DNA of 64,000 nucleotides, taken from positions 62,001 through 126,000 of the forward strand of contig NZ_FNIM01000008.1 in the NCBI RefSeq assembly GCF_900103885.1, given 5' to 3'. The stretch comes from Actinomyces ruminicola. Lineage in GTDB: Bacteria; Actinomycetota; Actinomycetes; Actinomycetales; Actinomycetaceae. Below are positions 34,722 to 42,869 of the stretch, one piece after another (position 1 is the first letter of the stretch; each line of letters begins with the position of its first letter). Made by a program: the position numbers and the translations under genes. The notes under the pieces are model-generated. The model was not told the DNA's origin, searched no databases, and worked only from the letters and a program-made list of their open reading frames with translations.

Positions 34722-36142
34722 GGCTCCTCCCAGGCGCGCACGCGGTAGGTCTCGACCACCATCTCCGGGTCCCAGAACCCTGGCGGCCAGCCGGCCTTGC
34801 GCTTGAGGTGCCGCAGGAAGTCGGCCGGATCGGGCAGCTCCTGCCATACCTGCGGCAGGAAGGTGGCACGCCGGGCGCCCAGCCGCAGCACCACGCCGTC
34901 GACACCCGGGCGCAGACGACGGCGCACCGCCTGCTCGTCGCGCGCATCCATGCGCTCGGGCGCCGTCAGCACCGACACCTCCAGGCTGAGGGCGGGCAGC
35001 TCGGTGGCCGACACCGGCGGGAAGCGGGGGTCGCGCAGGGCGGCGGCGACGGCATTGTCGACCACGTCGCGCCCGAGCGGGCGGTGCGGCTCAAGCGAGC
35101 CGATGCAGCCGCGCAGGGACCCGTCGGCACTGCGCAGGGTGACGAAGGCGGCGCCCGCGCGCTCGAGCCAGGCGGGCTGGTCCCCAGTCAGCAGGTCCGC
35201 CGGCGCGCCTGGCTCGGCGCCAACGGCGCGGGCGATCGCCCGGCGGGCCAGCGGCAGCAGGACCTCACCGGCGTCGTCGGGCGGCTCGGTCGCCTCCCCG
35301 GCCGCACCGGCAGCCGAGGCGACTGCGGGGTCGGCCTCAGCGGACTGCTCGTGAAGGGCGACGGCGCAGTAGCCGACCACGCGGTCGGGGTCTCCGGCGG
35401 TGTCCGCCGACGTGCACCGGCCCAGCAGCTCGGCGCGCATGCCGTGCTCGCGGGCGGCCAGCAGCATGCCGTCCAACGGGGTCGCTCCGCAGGCGTGGTC
35501 GTGGGTGATGGTGGAGTCGAGGGAGAGGATCCGGGACACGGTCTCCTCATCGACGGCGACGGCGAGCTCCTGCGGCAGGTAGTGGGACAGGTCGGAGGAG
35601 ATGACGATAACGGTCTCGGGACCGCCCCACAGGGCCGCGATCACGTCGGCGACCGTACGCGCCGAGGCGGTGCCGACCGCCAGGGGCACCACCGTCACGT
35701 CACCGAGGACCGTCTGGATGAAGGGCAGCTGCACCTCCAGGGAGTGCTCCCAGGCGTGCACCTCCGGCGCCGTGGTCACGCCGGGCAGTGCGGCGGCCAG
35801 TGCGCCGGCGGCGGCGTCGACGTCCAGCGTGCCCAGGGGTGTGGCCAGCTGGTCGGCGCCCGGCAGGGCCAGCCCGCGCACCGGCACCCGGTGGGTGGGG
35901 CCCAGCAGGACGACGCGGCTGATCCGCCCCCGGCCGGCTTCGAGGCGGGCGTAGGCGCGGGCCGCCATCGGCCCGGAGTAGACGTAGCCCGCGTGCGGAA
36001 CCACGACGGCCTTGGGCGCGGGGTCGTCGGCCGCACGTGCGGCGCGTGCAGGCGCGAGCAGTTCTTCGAGCATGCGCCTCAGCTTGTGCGCATCCCCCGG
36101 GTAGAAGGTTCCGGCGACAGCGGGGCGGCGGACGGTCTTCAT
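34718..36142 (-). CDS. Memo-AMMECR1 fusion protein of the AmmeMemoRadiSam system
   Basis: A 474-residue two-domain protein. Residues 1-265 are a Memo domain (LigB-dioxygenase relative) with candidate metal ligands His50 (VVPHAGYVYSGP), His133 (WEHSLEVQLPF) and Cys218 (HACGATP). Residues of about 290-474 form an AMMECR1 domain with LRGCIGSLEP and ALRDPRFPPV. Both domains occur in eukaryotes as separate proteins. In prokaryotes they travel with the radical SAM gene, as here. ATG 36142 follows AAGGGAGAG. The biochemical function is not established, and the cell location is probably cytoplasmic. Confidence 0.9.
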   Translation of the reverse strand: MKTVRRPAVAGTFYPGDAHKLRRMLEELLAPARAARAADDPAPKAVVVPHAGYVYSGPMAARAYARLEAGRGRISRVVLLGPTHRVPVRGLALPGADQLATPLGTLDVDAAAGALAAALPGVTTAPEVHAWEHSLEVQLPFIQTVLGDVTVVPLAVGTASARTVADVIAALWGGPETVIVISSDLSHYLPQELAVAVDEETVSRILSLDSTITHDHACGATPLDGMLLAAREHGMRAELLGRCTSADTAGDPDRVVGYCAVALHEQSAEADPAVASAAGAAGEATEPPDDAGEVLLPLARRAIARAVGAEPGAPADLLTGDQPAWLERAGAAFVTLRSADGSLRGCIGSLEPHRPLGRDVVDNAVAAALRDPRFPPVSATELPALSLEVSVLTAPERMDARDEQAVRRRLRPGVDGVVLRLGARRATFLPQVWQELPDPADFLRHLKRKAGWPPGFWDPEMVVETYRVRAWEEP

Positions 36143-36231
36143 GGTGGTCTCTCCCTTGAGCACCACCAGGATACTCCGCCGGGCGCCGGGGTGGCCCTCC
36201 CAGGTGCGGGCGGGCCGCCCCGGGGAGCCGG

Positions 36232-37713
36232 TCAGCGGGCGGCGGCGACCGCGGCCTCGAACTCCTCGGCGACGGCCTGGTCGGGGTGGCCCGCCCGCGA
36301 CACGGACCAGGCCGCCAGGAGGTTGGCGGCGAAGCCGGGGGCGAGCTCGTAGAGGTCGAAGATCCCGCCCGGTCCCCCGGAGACATTGCCCCAGATCATC
36401 ACCACCGCGGCGCCCGCGACAATGCCGGTGAAGGCGCCGGTGGCGGTCAGCCGCTTCCAGTACAGGCACAGCAGGATGGTGGGGCCGAAGGATGCGCCGA
36501 AGCCGGCCCAGGCGAAGGCGACCAGCGCCAGGATCGTGTCATTGGGGGTCCAGGCCATGGCGGCGGCGACCACGGCCACGGCCAGCACGGCGAAGCGCGA
36601 GTACATCACCAGGCGGCGTTGGGAGACCTGCCGGTGGAATACGTGCCGGTACAGGTCCTCGATCAGGGCGGAGGAGGTCACCAGCAGCTGGCTGGAGATG
36701 GTGGACATGATCGCGGCGAGGATGGCGGCCAGCATGAAACCGGCCACGAAGGGGTGGAACAGCAACTGGCCCAGGCCGATGAACACGGTCTCGGGATTGG
36801 CCAGGGCGGCGCCGTCGCGCTGGAAGACGGCCACCCCGACGATGGCGGTGGCGGCCGCGCCGGCGACGGCGAACAGCATCCAGCCGATGCCGATGCGACG
36901 CCCGGTGACGGCCTCCTGGGGGCTGCGCAGCGCCATGAAGCGGACGATGATGTGCGGCTGCCCGAAGTAGCCCAGGCCCCAGGCCAGGGAGGAGACGATG
37001 CCGATCAGGGAGGTGGTGGGCCCGAGCACCGCCCAGTAGTGCGGATCCACCTCGCTGACCGCCTGCAGGGTCTCCCCCAGCCCGCCGAGCCGGATAACGC
37101 CCACGACCGGCACTGCGATCAGTGCGGTCACCATCATGATCCCCTGCACCAGGTCCGTGTAGGACACCGCCAGGAAACCGCCCACCAGCGTGTACATCAC
37201 GGTGATGCCGGCAACCAGCGTGAGCCCCAGCCGGTAGTCCAGCCCGAAGGAGGACTCGAAGAAGGTGCCGCCGGAGACCATGCCGGAGGAGACGTAGAAG
37301 GTGAAGAAGATGACGATCACGCCGCCGCTGGCCCAGCGCAGCAGGTGCCGGTCGTCGTGCAGGCGGTTGTCCAGGAAGCTGGGAATCGTAATGGAGTCCT
37401 GGGCGACCTCCGTGTACGAGCGCAGCCTGGGGGCGACGTAGCGCCAGTTCAGCCAGGCGCCGACCGTGAGTCCGACGGCGATCCACGCCTCGACCAGACC
37501 GCTGGCGTACAGCGCCCCGGGCAGTCCCATCAGCAGCCAGCCGGACATGTCGGAGGCGCCCGCAGAAAGGGCGGTGACCGCGGGCCCGAGCCCGCGGTCC
37601 GCCAGCATGTAGTCGTCCAGGGAGTCGTTATGACCGTAGGCCCACCAGCCGATCGCCACCATTCCAACGAAGTAGATGATCATGGAGATGGCTTGGAAGG
37701 TCGTCTCGGTCAT
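36232..37713 (-). CDS. putP: sodium/proline symporter, SSF family
   Basis: A 493-residue permease with about 13 helices. The PutP-specific segment ALSAGASDMSGWLLMGLPGALYASG and FFTFYVSSGMVSGG, VGGFLAVSYTDLVQG and FGQPHIIVRFMALRS are strongly conserved, so Na+-coupled proline uptake is likely. ATG 37713 has AGGAG 4 bases upstream and lies 7 bases after the dhaM stop, so it is probably the last gene of the dha operon. That link between proline uptake and dihydroxyacetone is unexpected. Confidence 0.9.
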   Translation of the reverse strand: MTETTFQAISMIIYFVGMVAIGWWAYGHNDSLDDYMLADRGLGPAVTALSAGASDMSGWLLMGLPGALYASGLVEAWIAVGLTVGAWLNWRYVAPRLRSYTEVAQDSITIPSFLDNRLHDDRHLLRWASGGVIVIFFTFYVSSGMVSGGTFFESSFGLDYRLGLTLVAGITVMYTLVGGFLAVSYTDLVQGIMMVTALIAVPVVGVIRLGGLGETLQAVSEVDPHYWAVLGPTTSLIGIVSSLAWGLGYFGQPHIIVRFMALRSPQEAVTGRRIGIGWMLFAVAGAAATAIVGVAVFQRDGAALANPETVFIGLGQLLFHPFVAGFMLAAILAAIMSTISSQLLVTSSALIEDLYRHVFHRQVSQRRLVMYSRFAVLAVAVVAAAMAWTPNDTILALVAFAWAGFGASFGPTILLCLYWKRLTATGAFTGIVAGAAVVMIWGNVSGGPGGIFDLYELAPGFAANLLAAWSVSRAGHPDQAVAEEFEAAVAAAR

Positions 37714-37720
37714 GGTTCTC

Positions 37721-38140
37721 CTACGGGGGCGGGGGGCCTGCAACCTGCCGCAGTTTAAGCGAAGCCGCGGCCTCGGCGTCGGCGAGTACCGCATCCGGTG
37801 CCTTACCGGTGCCGGCCGCGGCATATGCGGCGACCAGTCCCTCCACGAGCGCGCCGCCGGACAGGTGCACGCGCTCGGCCAGCTCCGGCTCCAGCAGCTC
37901 CAGGGCCGTTTGGGCGGACAGGACGCCACTGCCCAGGTCGGCCAGGATCACCACCCCGCTGCCGTCGTCCGCCCGCTCAATGGCCGCCATGATCTCGGTG
38001 GCGTCGGTGCCCAGACCGCCGTCGGGCAGGCCGGCCGCCACCTCCAGCGGCGCATCCAGGCCGGGGATCAGGCCCTTGGCGAGGGCCACGAGGGCGTCGG
38101 CGAGCGGACGTGAGTGGGAGACGACGACGAGGCCCGTCAT
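37721..38140 (-). CDS. dhaM: dihydroxyacetone kinase phosphotransfer subunit DhaM
   Basis: A 139-residue EIIA-mannose-like domain that carries phosphate from HPr of the PTS to the ADP bound on DhaL. The phospho-acceptor is His9 in LVVVSHSRPLA. Conserved GLGTDATEIMAAI and VVILADLGSGVLSA are present. It is the short, single-domain form without HPr or EI fusion. ATG 38140 overlaps the dhaL stop by ATGA. Confidence 0.92.
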   Translation of the reverse strand: MTGLVVVSHSRPLADALVALAKGLIPGLDAPLEVAAGLPDGGLGTDATEIMAAIERADDGSGVVILADLGSGVLSAQTALELLEPELAERVHLSGGALVEGLVAAYAAAGTGKAPDAVLADAEAAASLKLRQVAGPPPP

Positions 38141-38823
38141 GCGTCACCCGCCACCCGGCCGGAGACGACATCCGCCAGCGCCAGCACGATCAGGGCGGTG
38201 GAGGACGCGCCGGGGTCGATGTGGCCGATGGACCGCTCCCCCAGGTAGGAGGCGCGGCCCTTCTTCGCCAGCATGGGCTCGGTGGCCGCACGGCCCGCGT
38301 CCGCGGCGGCCGCCGCCGCGTCGACCGCGGCCGCCAGCGCGGAGCCGGGCGCCGCCGCCCCGGCACGCAGCGCCTCCAGAGCGGGGTTCCAGGCGTCGAT
38401 CATGGTCTTGTCCCCGGCCTCGGCGTTGCCGCGCTGGACGATCCCGCCTATGCCCGCCCCGACGGCCTCGGCCAGGGCGGCGGCGTCAATGCTCTCCTTG
38501 CCGGCACAGGCGGTGGACATGCGCAGGAAGAAAGTGCCGTACAACGGGCCGGCGGCGCCGCCGACCTTCGAGATCAGCGCCATGGCGGTCTTCTTCAGCA
38601 CCGCCGCTGGTGTTTCCGGCTGTGCCGCCAGCGCCTCTACCGCCGCGGCGAGTCCGCGCTTCATATTGGCGCCGTGGTCGGCGTCGCCGATGGCCGCGTC
38701 CAGGGCGGTGAGCTCATCGGCGTGATCGGAGATCAACTCGTCGGCGCGGCGGATCCAGGCGGTCACGTCCGCTGTGGTCAGGACGGTCAACGGGGCAGGT
38801 GTGCTCGTAGTGCTCGCTGCCAC
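38137..38823 (-). CDS. dhaL: dihydroxyacetone kinase ADP-binding subunit DhaL
   Basis: A 228-residue all-helical subunit that holds ADP/ATP as a permanent coenzyme. The Mg-nucleotide motif LDAAIGDADHGANMKRG at about 41-57 supplies the three Asp ligands. SKVGGAAGPLYGTFF and RASYLGERSIGHIDPGA form the nucleotide pocket. GTG 38823 has GGGGAG upstream and lies 4 bases after the dhaK stop. Confidence 0.94.
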   Translation of the reverse strand: MAASTTSTPAPLTVLTTADVTAWIRRADELISDHADELTALDAAIGDADHGANMKRGLAAAVEALAAQPETPAAVLKKTAMALISKVGGAAGPLYGTFFLRMSTACAGKESIDAAALAEAVGAGIGGIVQRGNAEAGDKTMIDAWNPALEALRAGAAAPGSALAAAVDAAAAAADAGRAATEPMLAKKGRASYLGERSIGHIDPGASSTALIVLALADVVSGRVAGDA

Positions 38824-38827
38824 GTTC

Positions 38828-39832
<1,005 letters not shown>

Positions 39833-39838
39833 GGCAGA

Positions 39839-39844
39839 ACTGTA
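39839..39844 (-). promoter_or_regulatory. -10 TACAGT, probable leaderless start of dhaK
   Basis: The minus strand reads TACAGT-TCTGCC-ATG, with the start codon at 39832. Confidence 0.5.
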
Positions 39845-39932
39845 CCGCTAATGAGGCGCCGATCACTGCCTGCGCGGGATTCGGCGGCCGGTTTGATACG
39901 GACAGCCGCTGGCCGGGGCGTGTCGGGCCTGC

Positions 39933-40445
39933 TCAGCGGCCTGGTGAGGGGCCGACGTACAGCACGATGGCGGCGGCCCAGTCCCCGTCGTGGGTCAGAG
40001 AGACGGGCCAGCACTTCGAGGCGTCGCCGCCCTCACCCAGGGCCGCGGCCACGGCTTCGGCAACGGTGCCGGTCAGGCGCAGCGACGGGCGTCCCCAGCG
40101 GTCACCGACCAGCTCGATCTCACGCCAGTCGACCGCCTCCGGCGGTAGCTGCGGGGCGACGGCATGCCCGGCACGGGTATTGGCGGCGGCCGACCAGGCC
40201 TTGATGAAGGCCTCCTTCGCGGCCCAGCGTCCGGCCAGGTGCTCGGCCCGGAGGGAGCCGGTGGCGTCGGCCCGGCGGGCGGCGTCCCGCAGCTCGCGGG
40301 CGGTGAAGGCCCGTTCGGCGAAGACGGTCCCCGGGATCGTGAGCTGGTGGGCCAGGCCGGGGATGTGCACCAGGTCGACTCCGACGCCGAGGATCTCACC
40401 GTCTTGACGTTCGGGGATGTCGGGCAACCGCGGCTCAACGCCCAT
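39933..40445 (-). CDS. acpS: holo-[acyl-carrier-protein] synthase
   Basis: A 170-residue phosphopantetheinyl transferase. Asp24 in GVGVDLVHIPG and Glu78/Lys77 in RWAAKEAFIKAWS are the Mg and CoA ligands, and PVSLTHDGDWAAA closes the fold. It should load the carrier domain of the FAS-I encoded at 42870-52433, which lacks its own transferase domain. ATG 40445 lies 11 bases inside the end of yoeB, so the gene is downstream in the toxin-antitoxin transcript or has its own internal promoter. A decayed second copy lies at 41050-41300. Confidence 0.92.
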   Translation of the reverse strand: MGVEPRLPDIPERQDGEILGVGVDLVHIPGLAHQLTIPGTVFAERAFTARELRDAARRADATGSLRAEHLAGRWAAKEAFIKAWSAAANTRAGHAVAPQLPPEAVDWREIELVGDRWGRPSLRLTGTVAEAVAAALGEGGDASKCWPVSLTHDGDWAAAIVLYVGPSPGR

Positions 40446-40695
40446 AGTGGAGCCTGCACGCAACGATGAGGATGTCGTCCCCATCGACCCGGTAGACAAG
40501 CCTGTGCTCGGCCGTGATGCGACGCGACCAGTAGCCGCTGAGATTGCCGCGGAGGGCCTCGGGCTTGCCGAGGCCCTCGTTGCCGTGCCGTTGAGTGTCC
40601 TGGAGGAGGAGATTAACGCGTTCGAGGACTCGACGATCCTCAGTCTGCCACCACAGGTAGTCCTGCCGGGCATGGGTAGACCAGATCAGCCTCAT
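40435..40695 (-). CDS. yoeB: toxin YoeB, ribosome-dependent mRNA interferase
   Basis: An 86-residue RelE-superfamily toxin. Catalytic residues fall at the E. coli YoeB positions: Glu46, Arg65, His83 and Tyr84 (ACRLHYGR end), so it looks active. ATG 40695 lies 11 bases after the antitoxin stop. The 3' end overlaps the start of acpS by 11 bases. Confidence 0.92.
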   Translation of the reverse strand: MRLIWSTHARQDYLWWQTEDRRVLERVNLLLQDTQRHGNEGLGKPEALRGNLSGYWSRRITAEHRLVYRVDGDDILIVACRLHYGR

Positions 40696-40706
40696 GGCGG
40701 GCCCGG

Positions 40707-40970
40707 TCAGTCCTCGCGGGTGTTCACTAGCTCGTGGGCCCTGCCGCGCCCGCCCTCGAGCTCGGTGATCGACTCCAGGAGCCGTCTGGCGTTGGCGGGG
40801 TTGCGCAGGAGATAGGCGGTCTCCTTGAGCGCCTCGTACTCCGCTAGGGAGACGATGACAGCGGGATCGTGCCCGGCTCGTGTGATGACGACCTCCTCGC
40901 GGTCGTCGACGACGTCGTTGAGCACTTGGGCGTAGCGCGCGCGGGACTCCGTGTAGGTCATGGTCCTCAT
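40707..40970 (-). CDS. yefM: antitoxin YefM (Phd/YefM family)
   Basis: An 87-residue antitoxin. The N-terminal Phd fold shows MTYTESRARYAQVLNDVVDD, EEVVITRAGHDPAVIVSLAEYEAL and then the toxin-wrapping tail ETAYLLRNPANARRLLESI. It neutralises YoeB and normally represses the operon with it. ATG 40970 has AGGAGG 6 bases upstream. Confidence 0.93.
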   Translation of the reverse strand: MRTMTYTESRARYAQVLNDVVDDREEVVITRAGHDPAVIVSLAEYEALKETAYLLRNPANARRLLESITELEGGRGRAHELVNTRED

Positions 40971-40991
40971 AACTCACCTCCTGTGCAGAAA

Positions 40992-41021
40992 ACTGTACGT
41001 CACGTTCATTCTTCGCTGCAA
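40992..41021 (-). promoter_or_regulatory. promoter of yefM-yoeB
   Basis: On the minus strand TTGCAG (41021-41016), 18 bases, TACAGT (40997-40992). CTGTACG and CTGTGCAG nearby resemble degenerate YefM half-sites around a TGTACA core. Confidence 0.5.
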
Positions 41022-41049
41022 CGGAGCGTCGCCGACCGAATTTGGCCAT

Positions 41050-41300
41050 CGGGGGCCAGCGCGACCGCGGGATCATCGCGAGGAGTTACGCGAACCGGTC
41101 GTCCACGACCATCATCGCCCACCGAACATGCCCAGGGAGTCGGTGACGGCGGCGACGTCGATTGGTGACCAGTTCGATCTCGCACGAGTCGACCGCCTCC
41201 GACGCCGGCCGTGGAGGAAGCGCCCGGCCAAGTGCTGAGCCAGTGGCGTCGGCCCGGCGGAGCCGAGCCCCTCACGACGTCATGGCTCGGCGACGCGGCG
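41050..41300 (-). pseudogene. decayed duplicate of acpS
   Basis: Plus-strand bases 41164-41200 match 40104-40140 inside acpS almost base for base (GACCAG, TCGATCTC, AGTCGACCGCCTCCG). Bases 41228-41262 match 40240-40285 (GGCCA, GTGCT, GTGGCGTCGGCCCGGCGG) with an internal deletion. Minus-strand translations give ARLRRADATGS against ARRADATGS of AcpS, and RPVRVTPRDDPAVAL against WPVSLTHDGDWAAAI. Frameshifts and the lost catalytic segment mean it cannot work. It lies on the far side of the toxin-antitoxin pair. No other gene is visible in 40971-41342. Confidence 0.65.
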
Positions 41301-41342
41301 CTGTGAGGCGTCAGCGAGATGTCACGGGCCTCCAAGGCGCTC

Positions 41343-42029
41343 TCAATCGCCGAGCAGACCGAGGGCGGAGGCGTTGATAGCAGCCATGCGCAGCCCGATA
41401 ATGGCTGCGATCCACAGCAGCGTCACCTTCGCCTCGTACTCGAGTCTGGGGACCATCCTCTCCAGCCGCCCGAAGAGGCGCTCGCCGTACAGGGCAGCGA
41501 CACCGATGAGAACGCCCGCCGGCATGATCATGACAAGGCAGTAGCCCACCAGGACGACGAGCCTGCCGCCCCATCCAAGATCCATGCCGGCGATGATCCC
41601 GGTGGCGGCGATATACGGCACCATTGTGGCTGCTTCGGTCAAAGCGGCTCCCAGGCCCAGTGCTATCGTCGAGCCGAGGCCGATGGGCGCCGGGCGGGCC
41701 GTCGAGCGCTCGGGATCGGAGGCGCTCGGCTTCTTCGGGTTCGGGGCGAGGATCCCGAACAGAGCCAGCCCTGCTCCCAGTACCAGGCCCAGCCAACGTA
41801 CGGCATCGGTGCGGGTGAGCGGCAGGATGACCCCGGCGGCGACGTCGATCCCCGCCATCAGCGCCAGGCCGAGCGCAGCGTAGACGGTGCACACGGTCAG
41901 GAAGTAGACGCTCATGGGCCCGGGATCGACGCGGCGGCGTCGTACGACCAGGCCGAGAGGGATTACCAGCGTCCCTAGGCTCGTCGAGTCCAGGAGCGCC
42001 AGCCCGACGAGAGCGAGAAGATCCCCCAT
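41343..42029 (-). CDS. GAP-family membrane protein (LysE-like fold)
   Basis: A 228-residue membrane protein with six helices. It shows the family start LLALVGLALLDSTSLGTLVIPL, TRTDAVRWLGLVLGAGLALFG and the second repeat LGLGAALTEAATMVPYIAA. GAP/Sap proteins are exporters of lipids or small molecules in actinobacteria. The substrate is unknown here. ATG 42029 follows AAGGGA. Divergence from a TetR gene across a perfect palindrome suggests substrate-induced efflux. Confidence 0.82.
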   Translation of the reverse strand: MGDLLALVGLALLDSTSLGTLVIPLGLVVRRRRVDPGPMSVYFLTVCTVYAALGLALMAGIDVAAGVILPLTRTDAVRWLGLVLGAGLALFGILAPNPKKPSASDPERSTARPAPIGLGSTIALGLGAALTEAATMVPYIAATGIIAGMDLGWGGRLVVLVGYCLVMIMPAGVLIGVAALYGERLFGRLERMVPRLEYEAKVTLLWIAAIIGLRMAAINASALGLLGD

Positions 42030-42064
42030 GAGCGTCCCTTCGTAAACATCGGCGTGCGGGCCTA

Positions 42065-42086
42065 TCGTCGTACGATCGTACGACGA
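42065..42086. promoter_or_regulatory. 22-bp perfect palindrome, TetR operator
   Basis: All 22 bases are self-complementary, centred on ACGATCGT with outer arms TCGTCGT and ACGACGA. It lies between the divergent GAP-family and TetR genes, 34 bases before the tetR start, so one dimer pair could control both. Confidence 0.75.
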
Positions 42087-42119
42087 CTATGGTGAGGATG
42101 TCCACGTCAGGAGGTACGC

Positions 42120-42728
42120 ATGCCTACGACCGGCTCAGTCTCGCCTTTCACTAGGGGCTTCTCGGCCACCGAGGCCGCGATCGCGGACGCGACGATCACG
42201 GTCATCGCCCGTGACGGCTTTGACCGCGTCAGCGTGCGCACCGTGGCGGCTCAGTCCCGCCTGGCGCCCGGGACGGTCCAGTACCACGCACGAACCCGCC
42301 AGGCCCTTCTCACCAACGCCTTCATCCGCTCAGTCCAGCGACAGAACGAGCGGGTCCTGTCACTGTCTTCCACCGACGATCCGCTGGAGGCCCTGCACCT
42401 CGCCCTCAGCGAGCTCCTGCCCACGGCGGATGTGCGCCGGGAGGACGCCTCACTCTGGGTTGCCTACGGCGCGGCAGCCTCCACCCGACCCTGGCTCGCT
42501 GAGCTCTACTGGGAGGCGATCGTCCTCTTCCGCAGCCGGCTCGAGTCGGCACTGGAGGTCGTACGGGACTCCGGTCACCTGCGTCCGGGAGTCTCCCCAT
42601 CCACGGGGGCGCGTCTGGTCACCGCCCTCGTCAACGGGCTGACGATCGACCACCTCAACGCGCCCGAAGCCGAGCGGGGAAATATCTCCCAGGATCTGCG
42701 GCACGGCCTGGCGCACATCGTCTGCTGA
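42120..42728 (+). CDS. TetR-family transcriptional regulator
   Basis: A 202-residue repressor. The N-terminal HTH reads IADATITVIARDGFDRVSV and TVAAQSRLAPGTVQYHARTR, with the Y-H turn typical of TetR/BetI-like proteins. A helical ligand domain follows from about 70. ATG 42120 follows AGGAGG. It most likely represses the divergent membrane-protein gene and itself through the palindrome at 42065-42086. The ligand is unknown. Confidence 0.88.
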   Translation: MPTTGSVSPFTRGFSATEAAIADATITVIARDGFDRVSVRTVAAQSRLAPGTVQYHARTRQALLTNAFIRSVQRQNERVLSLSSTDDPLEALHLALSELLPTADVRREDASLWVAYGAAASTRPWLAELYWEAIVLFRSRLESALEVVRDSGHLRPGVSPSTGARLVTALVNGLTIDHLNAPEAERGNISQDLRHGLAHIVC

Positions 42729-42734
42729 GCGCCT

Positions 42735-42766
42735 GCCGACCGGGGACGGACCGGAAGACGGTCGGC
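42735..42766 (+). terminator. hairpin after tetR
   Basis: GCCGACCG (42735-42742) pairs with CGGTCGGC (42759-42766), 7 bases after the tetR stop and followed by a C-rich run. Confidence 0.5.
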
Positions 42767-42794
42767 CCCTCCCCTGTGCCCGTTGCCGTGACTA

Positions 42795-42837
42795 CGCCTG
42801 TGCGGCGGCTCCCCGGAGGGGAGCCGCCGCACAGGCG
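42795..42837. terminator. bidirectional hairpin, 20 bp perfect stem
   Basis: The arms 42795-42814 and 42818-42837 are exact reverse complements with the loop GGA. It lies between the convergent tetR and fas genes and has no T-run. Confidence 0.85.
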
Positions 42838-42869
42838 CTGCGTAAGAAGCCGGATCGCGCCCGAGGGAC

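Noticed and set aside
42735..42837. Repeats here as a CRISPR or mobile-element end
   Set aside because: The two hairpins differ in sequence and lie at a convergent gene end; no transposase gene or array is near.
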